DNA of 64,000 bases, taken from the NCBI RefSeq assembly GCF_001278805.1, contig NZ_CP012602.1:1642001-1706000 (forward strand), written 5' to 3'. Numbering within the stretch: position 1 is the stretch's first letter; each line of letters begins with the position of its first letter. The notes below the pieces were generated by a model. The model made no database searches and was not told where the DNA came from. It saw only the letters and a list, made by a program, of their open reading frames with translations. The translations under genes and the position numbers were made by a program. The stretch is from Bacillus sp. FJAT-18017. Lineage in GTDB: Bacteria; Bacillota; Bacilli; Bacillales; Cytobacillaceae. This document shows, in pieces, positions 1 through 9,560 of this stretch.

Positions 1-1182
1 CGTGGCTTTTTTCAGGGACATCAGTCAATGGGACCGTCTGCAGTCTCACAGGTTGTAGAACAGGTTGTCAGAATTACGTTTGTTTTAGTTGGGGCTTACA
101 TCATTTTGGAATTTATGGGCGGAGATACTGTAGACGCTGTTAGAGCAGCTACCTTTGCTGCCTTTATAGGGGCAATTGGCAGTCTGTTCGTGTTAGCCTG
201 GTATTGGATTAAACGAAAACCCGGCCTGGATAAATTACTTGAACAAGATAAGGGTACAGTGAATATCTCTTTAAAAGAAATGTACAAGGAGATTCTGATA
301 TATGCAGCTCCGTTTGTACTTGTTGGGATAGCGAATCCGCTATTTCAATTTATTGATCAGCTTACGTTCGAGAATGCATTGGTTCAAGCTGGGGTGAAGG
401 CTAAAGATGCCGGCGACGCATTTTCTATTTTGAATTTCCAATCCCACAAACTAGTTATTATACCAGTGTCGCTTGCGACTGCATTTTCGTTGACACTTGT
501 ACCTAGTGTTACAAAAGCATTTGTTGAGGGGGACAGAAAGGGTCTTAATTTTCAGCTGAACCAGACGTTCCAGGTGCTATTATTCCTGACGCTGCCTGCA
601 GCCGCTGGACTTGCACTGCTTGCCGAGCCTTTTTATACCGTATTCTACGGTCCTATGGAACTTGGAACTGAGGTGCTGAAAATGTATGCACCGGTTGCGA
701 TTTTGTTTGCCTTATTCTCTGTAACGGCAGCGATTCTTCAAGGAATCAATGAGCAGAAATGGACTATCCTAAGCTTGCTGACAGGTTTGTTGATAAAGCT
801 TACTTTCAATATCCCGCTTATTAAAGCATTCGAAACTGATGGTGCCATTGCGGCTACCGCTTTAGGCTACGGGGCGGCTATCATGATTAATTTAATCATT
901 ATTAAAAAATATTCAGGGTACCGGTTTAGGCTGGTGCTTCGCAGGAGTTTATTAATTGTTATTTTTGGAGCTCTCATGCTCGCAGCCTCAGCTGTCACAT
1001 ACCGGCTCTTATCGAACTACCTTTCACCAGAGGTTGAATGGCAGTCTCTAATTCTCATTGCTGTAACAGCACTTGTTGGCGGGGCTGTGTATTTCTACCT
1101 TTCCATAAAAACCCGCTTAATTTACTTCCTGTTTGGGGACAAGGTTGACAGGCTGCTGGGTAAACTGAGGATACGAGTCTAG
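1..1182 (+). CDS. ytgP: MurJ/YtgP-type polysaccharide (lipid II) flippase, C-terminal part
   Basis: The frame is open from base 1, so this is the last ~393 residues of a gene whose start lies outside the window. The first residues read RGFFQGHQSMGPSAVSQ, typical of the MVF/oligosaccharidyl-lipid flippase superfamily, followed by about ten hydrophobic segments separated by short charged loops. B. subtilis YtgP/MurJ is about 540 residues, so roughly a quarter is missing. The family moves undecaprenyl-linked precursors across the membrane for wall or spore-cortex synthesis. The gene stands 41 bp upstream of a pseudouridine synthase gene, the same pairing as in B. subtilis. Exact substrate is inferred from the family. 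Confidence 0.85.
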   Translation, partial: RGFFQGHQSMGPSAVSQVVEQVVRITFVLVGAYIILEFMGGDTVDAVRAATFAAFIGAIGSLFVLAWYWIKRKPGLDKLLEQDKGTVNISLKEMYKEILIYAAPFVLVGIANPLFQFIDQLTFENALVQAGVKAKDAGDAFSILNFQSHKLVIIPVSLATAFSLTLVPSVTKAFVEGDRKGLNFQLNQTFQVLLFLTLPAAAGLALLAEPFYTVFYGPMELGTEVLKMYAPVAILFALFSVTAAILQGINEQKWTILSLLTGLLIKLTFNIPLIKAFETDGAIAATALGYGAAIMINLIIIKKYSGYRFRLVLRRSLLIVIFGALMLAASAVTYRLLSNYLSPEVEWQSLILIAVTALVGGAVYFYLSIKTRLIYFLFGDKVDRLLGKLRIRV

Positions 1183-1223
1183 AATTCAAGATAGCGACGA
1201 AAAAGAATGAGGAGTGAGTTCCT

Positions 1224-1943
1224 TTGCGAATAGATAAAATGCTCGCCAATCTTGGCTATGGAAGCAGAAAGGAAGTAAAGCAGCTTCTGAAAAGCGGCAC
1301 CGTTAAAGTAAATGGAACTTCTATTAAAGATGCTAAACAGCATATTGACCCGGAACAAGACACAGTTACGGTGAATGGAACTGAAATAGAGTACAGGGAA
1401 TTTGTTTATCTGATGATGAATAAACCACCGGGTGTAATATCAGCGACGGAAGACAACCGGGACGAAACAGTCATAGATTTGCTTGAGTTGGAAGAACAGG
1501 TATTTGAACCTTTCCCGGTTGGAAGGCTTGACAAGGATACCGAAGGGCTTTTATTAATTACAAATGACGGACAGTTATCCCATCGCTTGCTTTCACCAAA
1601 AAAACATGTTCCTAAAACATATTTTGCTGTTATAGAAGGCGAAGTAACAGAAGAGGATGTGGAGGCGTTCTCTAAGGGAGTTACCCTTGAAGATGGTTAT
1701 CATACGAAGCCAGGTGAATTAAAAATCTTAAAATCTGGCTTAATGTCTGATATCGAGCTGACGATAACAGAGGGAAAGTTTCATCAGGTAAAGAGAATGT
1801 TCCAGTCTGTAGGGAAGCGTGTTGTCTACCTGAAACGAATTTCTATGGGCCCGCTTCTACTTGATGAAACGCTCGAACTCGGTGAATATCGGGAATTGAC
1901 TGACGAGGAATTAGAAAGCCTGATGAATTATCAGCCTGAATAA
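1224..1943 (+). CDS. ytzG: RsuA/RluB-family rRNA pseudouridine synthase
   Basis: Converts a specific uridine in rRNA to pseudouridine. The 239-residue protein has an N-terminal S4 RNA-binding domain (about residues 1-45) and a catalytic domain whose GRLDKDTEGLL motif carries the catalytic aspartate at about Asp103. The start is TTG, chosen because an AGGAGTGAG ribosome binding site lies just upstream and the S4 domain begins at once. It follows the flippase gene by 41 bp and ends in a hairpin. Family assignment is firm; the exact uridine (16S position 516 in RsuA) is by analogy. Confidence 0.9.
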   Translation: MRIDKMLANLGYGSRKEVKQLLKSGTVKVNGTSIKDAKQHIDPEQDTVTVNGTEIEYREFVYLMMNKPPGVISATEDNRDETVIDLLELEEQVFEPFPVGRLDKDTEGLLLITNDGQLSHRLLSPKKHVPKTYFAVIEGEVTEEDVEAFSKGVTLEDGYHTKPGELKILKSGLMSDIELTITEGKFHQVKRMFQSVGKRVVYLKRISMGPLLLDETLELGEYRELTDEELESLMNYQPE

Positions 1944-1957
1944 AGTTAATAAGATGC

Positions 1958-1986
1958 GGCTGGGGATGAACCCCAGCCACTTGTTT
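1958..1986 (+). terminator. Rho-independent terminator of ytzG
   Basis: GGCTGGGG pairs with CCCCAGCC across a 5-base loop 14 bp after the stop codon. The T-run after it is weak, so the stronger hairpin at 2018-2043 may back it up. Confidence 0.6.
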
Positions 1987-2017
1987 CAATGGAGTCCTAC
2001 AGGCATATATAACAAGA

Positions 2018-2043
2018 GAAAACCGCCAAATTTGGCGGTTTTC
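2018..2043. terminator. Bidirectional terminator between ytzG and ytzE
   Basis: A perfect 26-bp palindrome: GAAAACCGCCAAA followed by its exact complement, with A/T runs at the ends. It can end transcription of the plus-strand ytzG and of the minus-strand DeoR-type gene. Confidence 0.75.
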
Positions 2044-2099
2044 TGCATGAGGAGCGTTTTAAACTAACGCTTAAGTTATTGAAGTGTTTTGTATACGTA

Positions 2100-2321
2100 T
2101 TAAGAGGACATTTTTACTTTTTTCTGGGTGGTTGTCCATTTGCCCCGGCTCGTGCTTTTAACGAGGTCGTTGTAGGCGAGGACGTTTAAGTCACGCTGAA
2201 TGGTACGAGGAGTGATGCCAAATTCCTCTACAAGGTCCTGGGTTGATACAGTCCCATTCTTTGAGATGAACATGTAGATGCACTTGATGCGGTTCAACAT
2301 ACGGTTAGTCGAAGGTTTCAA
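2100..2321 (-). CDS. ytzE: Small DeoR-type helix-turn-helix regulator
   Basis: A 73-residue protein that is essentially one winged-helix DNA-binding domain of the DeoR type: the region GTVSTQDLVEEFGITPRTIQ is the helix-turn-helix, followed by RDLNVLAYNDLV as wing region. No sugar-phosphate sensing domain follows, so it is either a minimal regulator or needs a partner. It matches my memory of B. subtilis YtzE in size and position. The start is TTG, preceded by GGGAGTGG. Targets are unknown. Confidence 0.75.
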   Translation of the reverse strand: MKPSTNRMLNRIKCIYMFISKNGTVSTQDLVEEFGITPRTIQRDLNVLAYNDLVKSTSRGKWTTTQKKVKMSS

Positions 2322-2951
2322 AAAACCACTCCCTATCCATTTTTCAAACCCTGGGCATTTTCCTGCTGACGGCCGGCTGGTTAAGGTTCAATAAGGAATC
2401 CTTTCCAAGCAGCCACTCCCTTCCAAAACATAGTGTCAATCTTTATTCCTTTATTAGGGAACAATGGGTTCACAACAATAGATAGCTCCTTTATAGAGCA
2501 TGTCTACGTCTAGCTTCAGCGCCTATCGCCTAGTAAACTTCAGGTCTCCTCCCTACGATAAGTCATCATCGAATCGCTATCGCTCTTCGTGATTCCTTTA
2601 TCTCAGTCGAAGCCCCTCCAGTTTATACGGCGATGATCAAGGCGCTTCCGCTTTTGTCATTATTGTATCCCTAATTTCTGAAGATTTCCACCATATTTAC
2701 GAAATTTACAATATATTTATATTCTTTTTGCAGGTAATATTCGGGTTTACCTTTCTATTACCCTTTTTACTAAGGATATGCACATTAGGTAGAGGTTTAT
2801 GTGAAGTTATGTGAAAATTTTGCAAGTAAGACAATATATCTGTTGTTATCACTTCGTTTTTTTATAAAAGATTGGTAAGATTATTTTCATATGGTAAGCC
2901 GTAGAATATGGGGAGGCAGTGCCCATATATTGTTTGGTGGGAGGATTTCTA
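2322..2951. other. 630-bp intergenic region with a dispersed repeat
   Basis: No convincing gene. It holds dispersed repeat copy R1 (2502-2656) and then AT-rich DNA up to the pepV ribosome binding site, where the pepV promoter must lie; no clean -35/-10 pair stands out. Confidence 0.6.
2502..2656 (+). repeat. Dispersed hairpin repeat, copy R1
   Basis: Starts GTCTAGCTTCAGCGCC-like and ends GGCGCTTCCGCTTTT. Related copies lie at 15628-15880, 20748-20900, 28167-28484 (reverse), 46438-46574 and 59679-59828. Within the copy, ATCGCC and GTAAACT at the 5' side pair with AGTTTAT and GGCGAT at the 3' side, and GATAA with TTATC further in, so the unit can fold as one nested hairpin. Confidence 0.8.
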
Positions 2952-4376
2952 GTGGAAGATGTAAATTGGCTTGAAGAAGTTGGTAAGAGGAAGGATACTT
3001 TTATTAAAGATACACAGAAGCTCCTGCAGATACAAAGTGTATTGGATGAATCCAATCCTACAGCGGAAGCACCTCTGGGGAAGGGAATCAAAGAGGCCCT
3101 TGATTTTATGCTTAACATGGGAGAAGCTGATGGTTTTTTAACTAAAAACACAGATAATCTTGCGGGGCATATTGAGTTAGGGGAGGGCAAGGAGCTTGTT
3201 GGCATTCTGTGCCATCTCGATGTTGTTCCAGAAGGAGATGGATGGACAAGCGGGCCGTACGATGCGGAAATTCGCGACGGGAAACTATATGCCCGCGGCG
3301 TACTTGATGATAAGGGGCCGACAATGGCTGCCTATTATGCAATGAAAATAATCAAGGAACTTGGCCTGCCTTTGAAAAAACGGGTACGGATGATCCTCGG
3401 GACCGATGAAGAAAGCGATTGGCGCTGTGTTTCCCGTTATTTTGAAACCGAAGAAATGCCGGGGATGGGTTTTGCGCCCGATGCTGATTTTCCAATAATC
3501 TACGCTGAAAAAGGCATTTCCGATTTTGATCTTGTTCAAACCCTCTCCAGGGAGGAAGCAGAAGACGCTCCCCAAGTTGAAGTACTGGAATTCCAGGCAG
3601 GGCTTCGCTATAACATGGTGCCTGACTTTGCTAGAGCTTCCCTTCATGTACATAATGGGGATACGGAAATTATGCAAAGGTTTATCGAGTTCATGGACCA
3701 GCATGGCCTTGGAAGGGAGCTCCATGTAGATGCAGGAACAGTTGTGTTGGAAGTCAAAGGTGTGTCTGTGCATGGCATGGAACCGGAAAACGGAAAAAAT
3801 GCGGGTTTGTTTTTAGCTGAGTTCCTTTCGAGTCTAACTATTGATTCGCAGGCTAAAAAGTATTTTACCTTTGTTTCGGATTATTTTTATAAAGACTCAC
3901 GAGGGAAAAATCTTGGAATTGCCTATAGTGATGACATTACCGGCGACATGACAATTAATGTGGGAAAACTCTCGTATACAAAGGAAAAAGCAGGTATGCT
4001 TGGTTTGAATCTCCGCTATCCTGTAACCGCAGCTATGGGTGAGATTAAAACAAAGCTGGAGTCTTTGGTGATGGAACGTGGGTTTGAAATATCCAATTTC
4101 ACTGACTCCAAGCCGCATCATGTCGATGAAAATGACTTCCTGATTCAAACCTTGAAAAAGGTGTATGAGGAGCAGACAGGAGAACCTGCAGAGTTGATTG
4201 CAATCGGCGGGGGTACCTATGCAAGATCCCTTAAATCGGGCGTGGCGTTTGGCCCTCTGTTTCCAGGAAGGCCTGATGTTGCACATCAAAAAGATGAATA
4301 TATGTTTATTGAGGACCTATTGAAAGCCGCAGCCCTTTATGCGCAGGCGATATGGGAGCTTGCAAAAGAAGAGTAA
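2952..4376 (+). CDS. pepV: M20-family dipeptidase PepV
   Basis: A zinc-dependent cytosolic dipeptidase that cuts dipeptides with an unblocked N-terminus. The metal-site motifs are visible: HLDVVPEGDGW (about residues 88-98), LDDKGP (about 108-113) and GTDEES (about 150-155). Length 474 residues agrees with the family (about 465-475). I place the start at GTG 2952, 8 bases after GGGAGG and in register with the usual MNWLEEV-like N-terminus; an upstream ATG at 2919 has no ribosome binding site. It is 25 bp from the D-amino acid aminotransferase gene, so the two are probably cotranscribed. Confidence 0.9.
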   Translation: MEDVNWLEEVGKRKDTFIKDTQKLLQIQSVLDESNPTAEAPLGKGIKEALDFMLNMGEADGFLTKNTDNLAGHIELGEGKELVGILCHLDVVPEGDGWTSGPYDAEIRDGKLYARGVLDDKGPTMAAYYAMKIIKELGLPLKKRVRMILGTDEESDWRCVSRYFETEEMPGMGFAPDADFPIIYAEKGISDFDLVQTLSREEAEDAPQVEVLEFQAGLRYNMVPDFARASLHVHNGDTEIMQRFIEFMDQHGLGRELHVDAGTVVLEVKGVSVHGMEPENGKNAGLFLAEFLSSLTIDSQAKKYFTFVSDYFYKDSRGKNLGIAYSDDITGDMTINVGKLSYTKEKAGMLGLNLRYPVTAAMGEIKTKLESLVMERGFEISNFTDSKPHHVDENDFLIQTLKKVYEEQTGEPAELIAIGGGTYARSLKSGVAFGPLFPGRPDVAHQKDEYMFIEDLLKAAALYAQAIWELAKEE

Positions 4377-4401
4377 ATAGAGAAGAGCAGGAGGAAACCA
4401 G

Positions 4402-5268
4402 ATGGAATTCGTAGTGTTGAATGGGGACATCATCTCGCGGGATAAGGCGTCTATTGATGTGGAGGACCGAGGATATCAATTTGGTGATGGTGTGTATGAG
4501 GTTATTCGGGTTTATAACGGAACTATGTTCACGGCAATGGAGCATCTTGAAAGGCTGGAAGCTAGTGCTAAGAAAATCGGCATTAGCCTAGGCTGGACCA
4601 TTCAAGAACTTGAATCGAGGTTCAAAGAATTGATTGATAAAAACCAGTTAACTACTGGGATTGTCTACCTTCAGGTAACCAGGGGCATATCGCCGCGAAA
4701 TCACGTGTTTCCGCCTGCAGGAACGGCTCAGACACTAGTAGCCTACACAAGAAAGGCAGATCGTCCGCTCCAAACGATTACGAATGGAGCAGCAGCAATT
4801 GTGGAAGAGGATCTCCGGTGGCTGCGCTGCGATATAAAGAGCTTAAATCTTCTAGGTAACATCTTGGCCAAACAAAAAGCCGCGGATGCTGGCTGCTATG
4901 AAGCCATCCTCCATCGGAATGGAACGGTTACTGAAGGAAGTTCCTCAAACATTTTTATTGTTGAAAGTGGAACAATCTACACCCACTCAGCTAATAACCT
5001 TATCCTTAATGGAATAACGAGACAAACTCTCGCAAAGCTCTGTCAGAGGGAAGGAATTCCTTTTGTTGAAAAGGAATTTACGGTTGAAGATTTAAACAAT
5101 GCCGACGAAGTCATTCTTGCCAGCACTACTTCAGAACTCACCCCTATTGTAAAAATAGATGGTAAACCTGTGGGAAATGGTGAGCCGGGACCTGTGACAA
5201 GAAAGGTTCAGACGCTTTTTGAACAGGAAATTGAAAAGCAGTGCGGCAGCATCGCTGTAAAGCAGTAA
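4402..5268 (+). CDS. dat: D-amino acid (D-alanine) aminotransferase
   Basis: A PLP enzyme of fold type IV that interconverts D-alanine plus 2-oxoglutarate and pyruvate plus D-glutamate, feeding peptidoglycan synthesis. The 288-residue protein follows the Bacillus sp. YM-1 enzyme closely: DRGYQFGDGVYEV near the N-terminus, the PLP lysine in CDIKSLNLLG (Lys146), and CYEAILHRNGTVTEGSSSN. It follows pepV by 25 bp with AGGAGG upstream, and a terminator follows, so pepV-dat looks like a two-gene operon. The link suggests recycling of dipeptides and D-amino acids from wall turnover, which is inference. Confidence 0.93.
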   Translation: MEFVVLNGDIISRDKASIDVEDRGYQFGDGVYEVIRVYNGTMFTAMEHLERLEASAKKIGISLGWTIQELESRFKELIDKNQLTTGIVYLQVTRGISPRNHVFPPAGTAQTLVAYTRKADRPLQTITNGAAAIVEEDLRWLRCDIKSLNLLGNILAKQKAADAGCYEAILHRNGTVTEGSSSNIFIVESGTIYTHSANNLILNGITRQTLAKLCQREGIPFVEKEFTVEDLNNADEVILASTTSELTPIVKIDGKPVGNGEPGPVTRKVQTLFEQEIEKQCGSIAVKQ

Positions 5269-5294
5269 TATTAAAGACGAGAAATAAAAGATTT

Positions 5295-5333
5295 AAGGCT
5301 GCCCAATGGAAGAAGGGGAGCCTTTCTTTTTTA
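5295..5333 (+). terminator. Terminator of pepV-dat
   Basis: AAGGCTGCCC pairs with GGGGAGCCT, followed by TTCTTTTTT. Confidence 0.85.
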
Positions 5334-5499
5334 TAATCGAAAGGAGCAACTCTAATGTCCCCTGGTGAAAAAGTGGGAAAACATGGAATTGGACGGCTGT
5401 AGTGGATAATACCAGATTACCCAAAGATACTACTAGTAGTACAATTTTTTCCCGGTTTTTCCTGGGAGTTTGCTACAATAAAACAAAAGGGTGTGACGT

Positions 5500-6045
5500 A
5501 TGAGCCATTATTTTTTTGCTGCGAAAATTCCTTCAGACACAAAAGTAAAAATGAAGGAAGAGATGGAGAAATTGAAAGCTTCGTATCCGTTCAGGCGCTG
5601 GGTTCATCATGAAGATTTGCATATTACACTTGCATTTTTGGGACATGCTCCCGAGGATAAACTGGAGGAAGCAAAAGCGCTTGTAAAGGAATCTATTCAG
5701 GATTTTGAAGCGTTCAATATGTCAGTGGCGGGCCTGGGAACCTTTGGCCGTAAAGACCAGCCTAGAATCTTCTGGGCCGGTGTTTCAAAAAGTGATGAAT
5801 TAAGTATATTGCGTGACCGAGTCTTTCAAGCTTGTGAGAAGGCAGGATTTCCTCTGGAGACAAGGCCGTTTTCCCCGCATATAACACTAGCCCGGAATTG
5901 GGAAGGAAAAGCTCCTTTTCAAAAGCAAGAGGAGACGCTGTCATTTAACAACTATGAATTTTTGCTAGACGAAGTGGTGTTGTATCGAACCAATATGGCA
6001 AAAAATCCAAAATATGAAGCGGTTGAAATCTATCATTTAAAATAA
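5500..6045 (+). CDS. thpR: RNA 2',3'-cyclic phosphodiesterase (2H family)
   Basis: A member of the 2H phosphoesterase superfamily, historically called 2'-5' RNA ligase; it opens 2',3'-cyclic phosphates on RNA ends. Both catalytic motifs are present in the 181-residue protein: HITLAFLG at His41 and HITLAR at His127. The position upstream of the ytlR-like kinase gene matches B. subtilis ytlP. The start ATG follows GGGTGTGACGT, a modest ribosome binding site. The natural RNA substrate is not known. Confidence 0.88.
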   Translation: MSHYFFAAKIPSDTKVKMKEEMEKLKASYPFRRWVHHEDLHITLAFLGHAPEDKLEEAKALVKESIQDFEAFNMSVAGLGTFGRKDQPRIFWAGVSKSDELSILRDRVFQACEKAGFPLETRPFSPHITLARNWEGKAPFQKQEETLSFNNYEFLLDEVVLYRTNMAKNPKYEAVEIYHLK

Positions 6046-6183
6046 ATATGTGGATAAATTAAAGAATCTTATGTTGATGTAAAGAAGACGAAGACTAAAT
6101 TGGAGCGGAATTCATAGGCTTAACTAATTAGTGCATTTTTTTCCGCACATTATAGAGACAGGGACAGGAGAAACTGGCTGGTA

Positions 6184-7137
6184 ATGAAAAAGTATTATTT
6201 TATCGTAAACCCGAAGGCTGGAAATGGGAAATGCCTTAAGAAATGGGTAGCAATCGAAGGCAGCTTGAAGAGCCAATCAATCCCCTATGAGGTTTATTTT
6301 AGTAAAAGGCCTGGCCATGCAGTGGAACTGGCAAGGAACGTTGCAGCCAAGGTGAGGGATGAGAATATATCGATTATAGCGGTTGGCGGCGACGGGACTG
6401 CTCACGAAGTCCTAAATGGGATTGGCAGCAGCGCTCCTTTTTCGTTTGGTTTTATTCCAGGTGGATCAGGAAATGACTTTTCACGCGGATTTTCCTTGCC
6501 TCGTGAGCCCTTGGCGGCATTGAATGATTTGCTTGAAACGAATTGCGAACCTTCAGATACAGTTGATGGTGGTAATTTGTCATTAAACGGAAACCAGGCA
6601 CGCCTGTTTATTAATAATATGGGCGGAGGGTTTGATGCGCTCGTTTCAAAAAAAGCGAATGAGACAAGCATGAAAGCATTGTTCAACCGTTTTTCGCTAG
6701 GCAGGCTTGTGTATGTATATATCCTTTTAAAGGAGCTATTTTCCTATAAGCCTGGAACAATTGAATTAACGATTGACGGAAATAGGCATATATATGAACA
6801 AACGTGGTTTGTTACTATTTCGAACCAGCCTTATTATGGCGGCGGGATGATTATATCGCCAACAGCAATGGCCAGTGATGGCATGCTCGATATCACGGTG
6901 GTGACCCGCCTTTCCAGACTTAAGCTGTTGTTAGTGTTTATGAGCGTATTCTGGGGGAAACATATATACTTTAATGAAGTACATACTTTTCAGGGCAAGA
7001 AAATTTCAATCTCATCAACTGCAGAAATTGATTTTCATGCAGATGGAGAATATATTGGAAAAGCCAATTATGGGAGTGCAACGGTATTACCCGGAGCATT
7101 CAAAATCCTGTCCAATCGCAGAACTTTAAAAGAATAG
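6184..7137 (+). CDS. ytlR: Diacylglycerol/lipid kinase family protein YtlR
   Basis: A DAGK-catalytic-domain protein that probably phosphorylates a lipid using ATP. The nucleotide-binding loop GGDGT (residues 68-72) follows an NPKAGNGK phosphate motif at residues 9-16; GGSGNDFSRG (about 97-106) is the second conserved glycine-rich motif. The C-terminal half is the usual beta-sandwich ending in FHADGEYIG. Length 317 residues is typical. The AGGAG lies 13 bases before the ATG, slightly far. It is followed closely by amyX (20 bp), so they may be cotranscribed although their roles do not obviously connect. The lipid substrate is unknown. Confidence 0.85.
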   Translation: MKKYYFIVNPKAGNGKCLKKWVAIEGSLKSQSIPYEVYFSKRPGHAVELARNVAAKVRDENISIIAVGGDGTAHEVLNGIGSSAPFSFGFIPGGSGNDFSRGFSLPREPLAALNDLLETNCEPSDTVDGGNLSLNGNQARLFINNMGGGFDALVSKKANETSMKALFNRFSLGRLVYVYILLKELFSYKPGTIELTIDGNRHIYEQTWFVTISNQPYYGGGMIISPTAMASDGMLDITVVTRLSRLKLLLVFMSVFWGKHIYFNEVHTFQGKKISISSTAEIDFHADGEYIGKANYGSATVLPGAFKILSNRRTLKE

Positions 7138-7157
7138 AAAAATTGGTGGTGAGTCAA

Positions 7158-9299
7158 ATGGCTTCCGTTAAGCGAGACTTTAATGCATACCTTGATGCAA
7201 TGAATGAAATCACTATTTTGCTTCCTCTCTCCTATCGGGAAGCAGCTTCCGCTTCATTCACATTATCAAATGGAACAACTGATATTCCCCTCGAATTAGT
7301 TGATATCACGGATGTAGAGGATGGTTTAAAATTATCCTGCAGATTCCAGGGAGAATTTGAATTTGGGACGGAGTATTTTTTATCAGGAATGAACGGCATA
7401 GAAGCGGACGTGGAAATTCGCGCTGTAGTTCGTACGACTGATTTCGATGAGATTTTTTTTTATCAGGGTGAAGATTTGGGGGCAATTTGTAAGGATGGCT
7501 ATACAACCTTTAAACTATGGGCCCCGACTGCTATTCAAGTAAAAGTAAAACTTTTCCCGCCAGGAGGGAAGTTTTTTGAGCTTGTGAAGCTGTCCAGGGG
7601 AGAAAAGGGGGTATGGTCAGCAGAATTGGCGCGAGACCTTGAATTTTACCGTTACACTTTTATGGTTCTTGTAAACCATGAATGGAGGGAAGCGGTGGAC
7701 CCCTATTCAGTAGCAGCTTCTGCGAACACAACTCATAGTGTTGTCGCCAAGCTTGAAAATACTAGAGTTCAGCCAGTCCAACTTCCACCTTTCACTCATC
7801 CTGTGGATGCGATTATATATGAAACGCATATCCGTGATTTTACAATCCATCCTGATAGCGGAGTCAGCCACAAAGGCCTCTATATCGGGGCAGCAGAGAC
7901 GGATGCGAACGGTGCTGACGGAAAGGCTGCGGGATTGTCATATGTGAAAGAACTTGGCGTGACACATGTTGAGTTCCTGCCATTCAATGATTTTGCGGGC
8001 ATTAATGAATTGGAAAGAACGGAATATAATTGGGGCTACAACCCGCTCCTTTTTAACGTTCCAGAGGGCAGTTATTCAACAGACCCATCCGATCCATATA
8101 AACGAATCGTTGAATTGAAGCAGATGATTGAGGGATTTCATTCCGAGGGCTTAAGAGTCATTATGGATGTAGTCTATAATCATGTTTATATTAGGGAACA
8201 ATCTCCTTTTGAAAAAATTGTCCCGGGATACTTCTTCCGGTTTCATTCAGATGGGCAGCCTTCGGATGGCACGGGTGTAGGCAATGATATTGCTTCTGAA
8301 AGGCTAATGGCACGAAAATTCATTCATGACTCTGTCCGATATTGGGTGAAGGAATACAACATTGACGGGATAAGAATGGATTTGATGGGCATCCTCGATG
8401 TTGAAACGGTAAATGGAATCCGAGAGATTTGCGACAGTCTAAAGCCAAGTATGATTATTATTGGAGAGGGTTGGGAATTGAACACTCCGCTTCCTTCATC
8501 TGAAAAGGCAGCTATGCGGAATCAGAATTTGATGCCGTCCATCGGCCAATTCAATGACCAGTTCCGTGACTCCATCAAGGGAAGTACATTTAATCTTTAT
8601 GAACGCGGCTATGCCCTGGGGAATGGAACCTATACTGATCGAGCAAAGGAAGCTCTTGCTGGAAGCATTGGCCTATTTACGGATGGCAAAGGGGTATTCA
8701 ATGAGCCAGTACAGTCAGTTAATTATGTTGAGGCGCATGATAACCATACTCTTTGGGATAAGCTGGAAGCTTGCCTGGACAATTCAGGTGATTTATTAAA
8801 AATGAAATGCCATAAACTTGCAACTAGTCTTGTACTGCTTGCGCAGGGAGTTCCTTTTCTTCACAGTGGCCAGGAATTTTTCAGGACAAAGGGAGGAATA
8901 GGCAATAGCTATAAAGAACCTGATGAGGTAAATCAATTAGACTGGGAACGAAAAATTAGGCATTCGGAAAATGTTCGCTATATTAAGGGATTAATTGAAA
9001 TTAGAAAACAGCTCGAATGTTTCCGATATAGAAGTGCCGAGGATATTAGGATTAATTTAAAGGATTTGGGTCTGCAGCATCCGCTAATCGGCTTCCACTT
9101 TAATTCGGGGGTTGATCAAGAGGAGATAATCCTTATTGTGAATCCAACCGTATATATCCACCATATTACGCTTCCTGACGGTGAATGGGATGTGCTTGCA
9201 GATGATCTTCATGCAGCAATTCAGCCCCTAAGGACGATTACACGTGACGAAACAGCCGTCCTGGAACCGGTCAGTATAATGGTTTTAGTCAAAAAATAA
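7158..9299 (+). CDS. amyX: Type I pullulanase
   Basis: Hydrolyses alpha-1,6 branch points in pullulan, glycogen or starch fragments. The 713-residue protein has an N-terminal beta domain, a CBM48-like domain (about 105-180) and a GH13 barrel with YNWGYNP (about 290-296, the type I pullulanase signature), MDVVYNH (about 336-342), the nucleophile Asp in GIRMDLMG (about Asp408), the acid Glu in IIGEGW (about Glu437) and EAHDNHTLWDK. No signal peptide, so it acts in the cytoplasm. I chose ATG 7158, which aligns with the B. subtilis MVSIRRSF start and has GGTGGTGA 5 bases upstream; TTG 7143 would overlap that site. Confidence 0.95.
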   Translation: MASVKRDFNAYLDAMNEITILLPLSYREAASASFTLSNGTTDIPLELVDITDVEDGLKLSCRFQGEFEFGTEYFLSGMNGIEADVEIRAVVRTTDFDEIFFYQGEDLGAICKDGYTTFKLWAPTAIQVKVKLFPPGGKFFELVKLSRGEKGVWSAELARDLEFYRYTFMVLVNHEWREAVDPYSVAASANTTHSVVAKLENTRVQPVQLPPFTHPVDAIIYETHIRDFTIHPDSGVSHKGLYIGAAETDANGADGKAAGLSYVKELGVTHVEFLPFNDFAGINELERTEYNWGYNPLLFNVPEGSYSTDPSDPYKRIVELKQMIEGFHSEGLRVIMDVVYNHVYIREQSPFEKIVPGYFFRFHSDGQPSDGTGVGNDIASERLMARKFIHDSVRYWVKEYNIDGIRMDLMGILDVETVNGIREICDSLKPSMIIIGEGWELNTPLPSSEKAAMRNQNLMPSIGQFNDQFRDSIKGSTFNLYERGYALGNGTYTDRAKEALAGSIGLFTDGKGVFNEPVQSVNYVEAHDNHTLWDKLEACLDNSGDLLKMKCHKLATSLVLLAQGVPFLHSGQEFFRTKGGIGNSYKEPDEVNQLDWERKIRHSENVRYIKGLIEIRKQLECFRYRSAEDIRINLKDLGLQHPLIGFHFNSGVDQEEIILIVNPTVYIHHITLPDGEWDVLADDLHAAIQPLRTITRDETAVLEPVSIMVLVKK

Positions 9300-9365
9300 T
9301 TAGGGAATTTGTCTTTTCTGTCTATAGTCTCTTGACGAATAATGCCGAATGGCGCTAATATTTAT

Positions 9366-9407
9366 AAGATAGCTATTGTAATAAGTATACAGTAGCTGTC
9401 TTTTTTA
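9366..9407 (+). terminator. Terminator of amyX
   Basis: AGATAGCTATTGTA pairs with TACAGTAGCTGTCT (two G-U pairs), followed by TTTTTT. Confidence 0.85.
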
Positions 9408-9560
9408 CTTTATAAGTCAATTTACTTTTCTCTTTGAACCTCGATTCTCCAATACAACCGGGCACCGGCGTTTAAAAGCAATGAGCGTACATTGCCCAAA
9501 AATACGGACCGCAACCGCGGACAGCGCAAGATGTTACGGACATAGTGTAGGTGACCTGTT

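Noticed and set aside
9422..9560. Possible RNA gene in the GC-richer stretch before ytmP
   Set aside because: No convincing fold, promoter or terminator; left unassigned.
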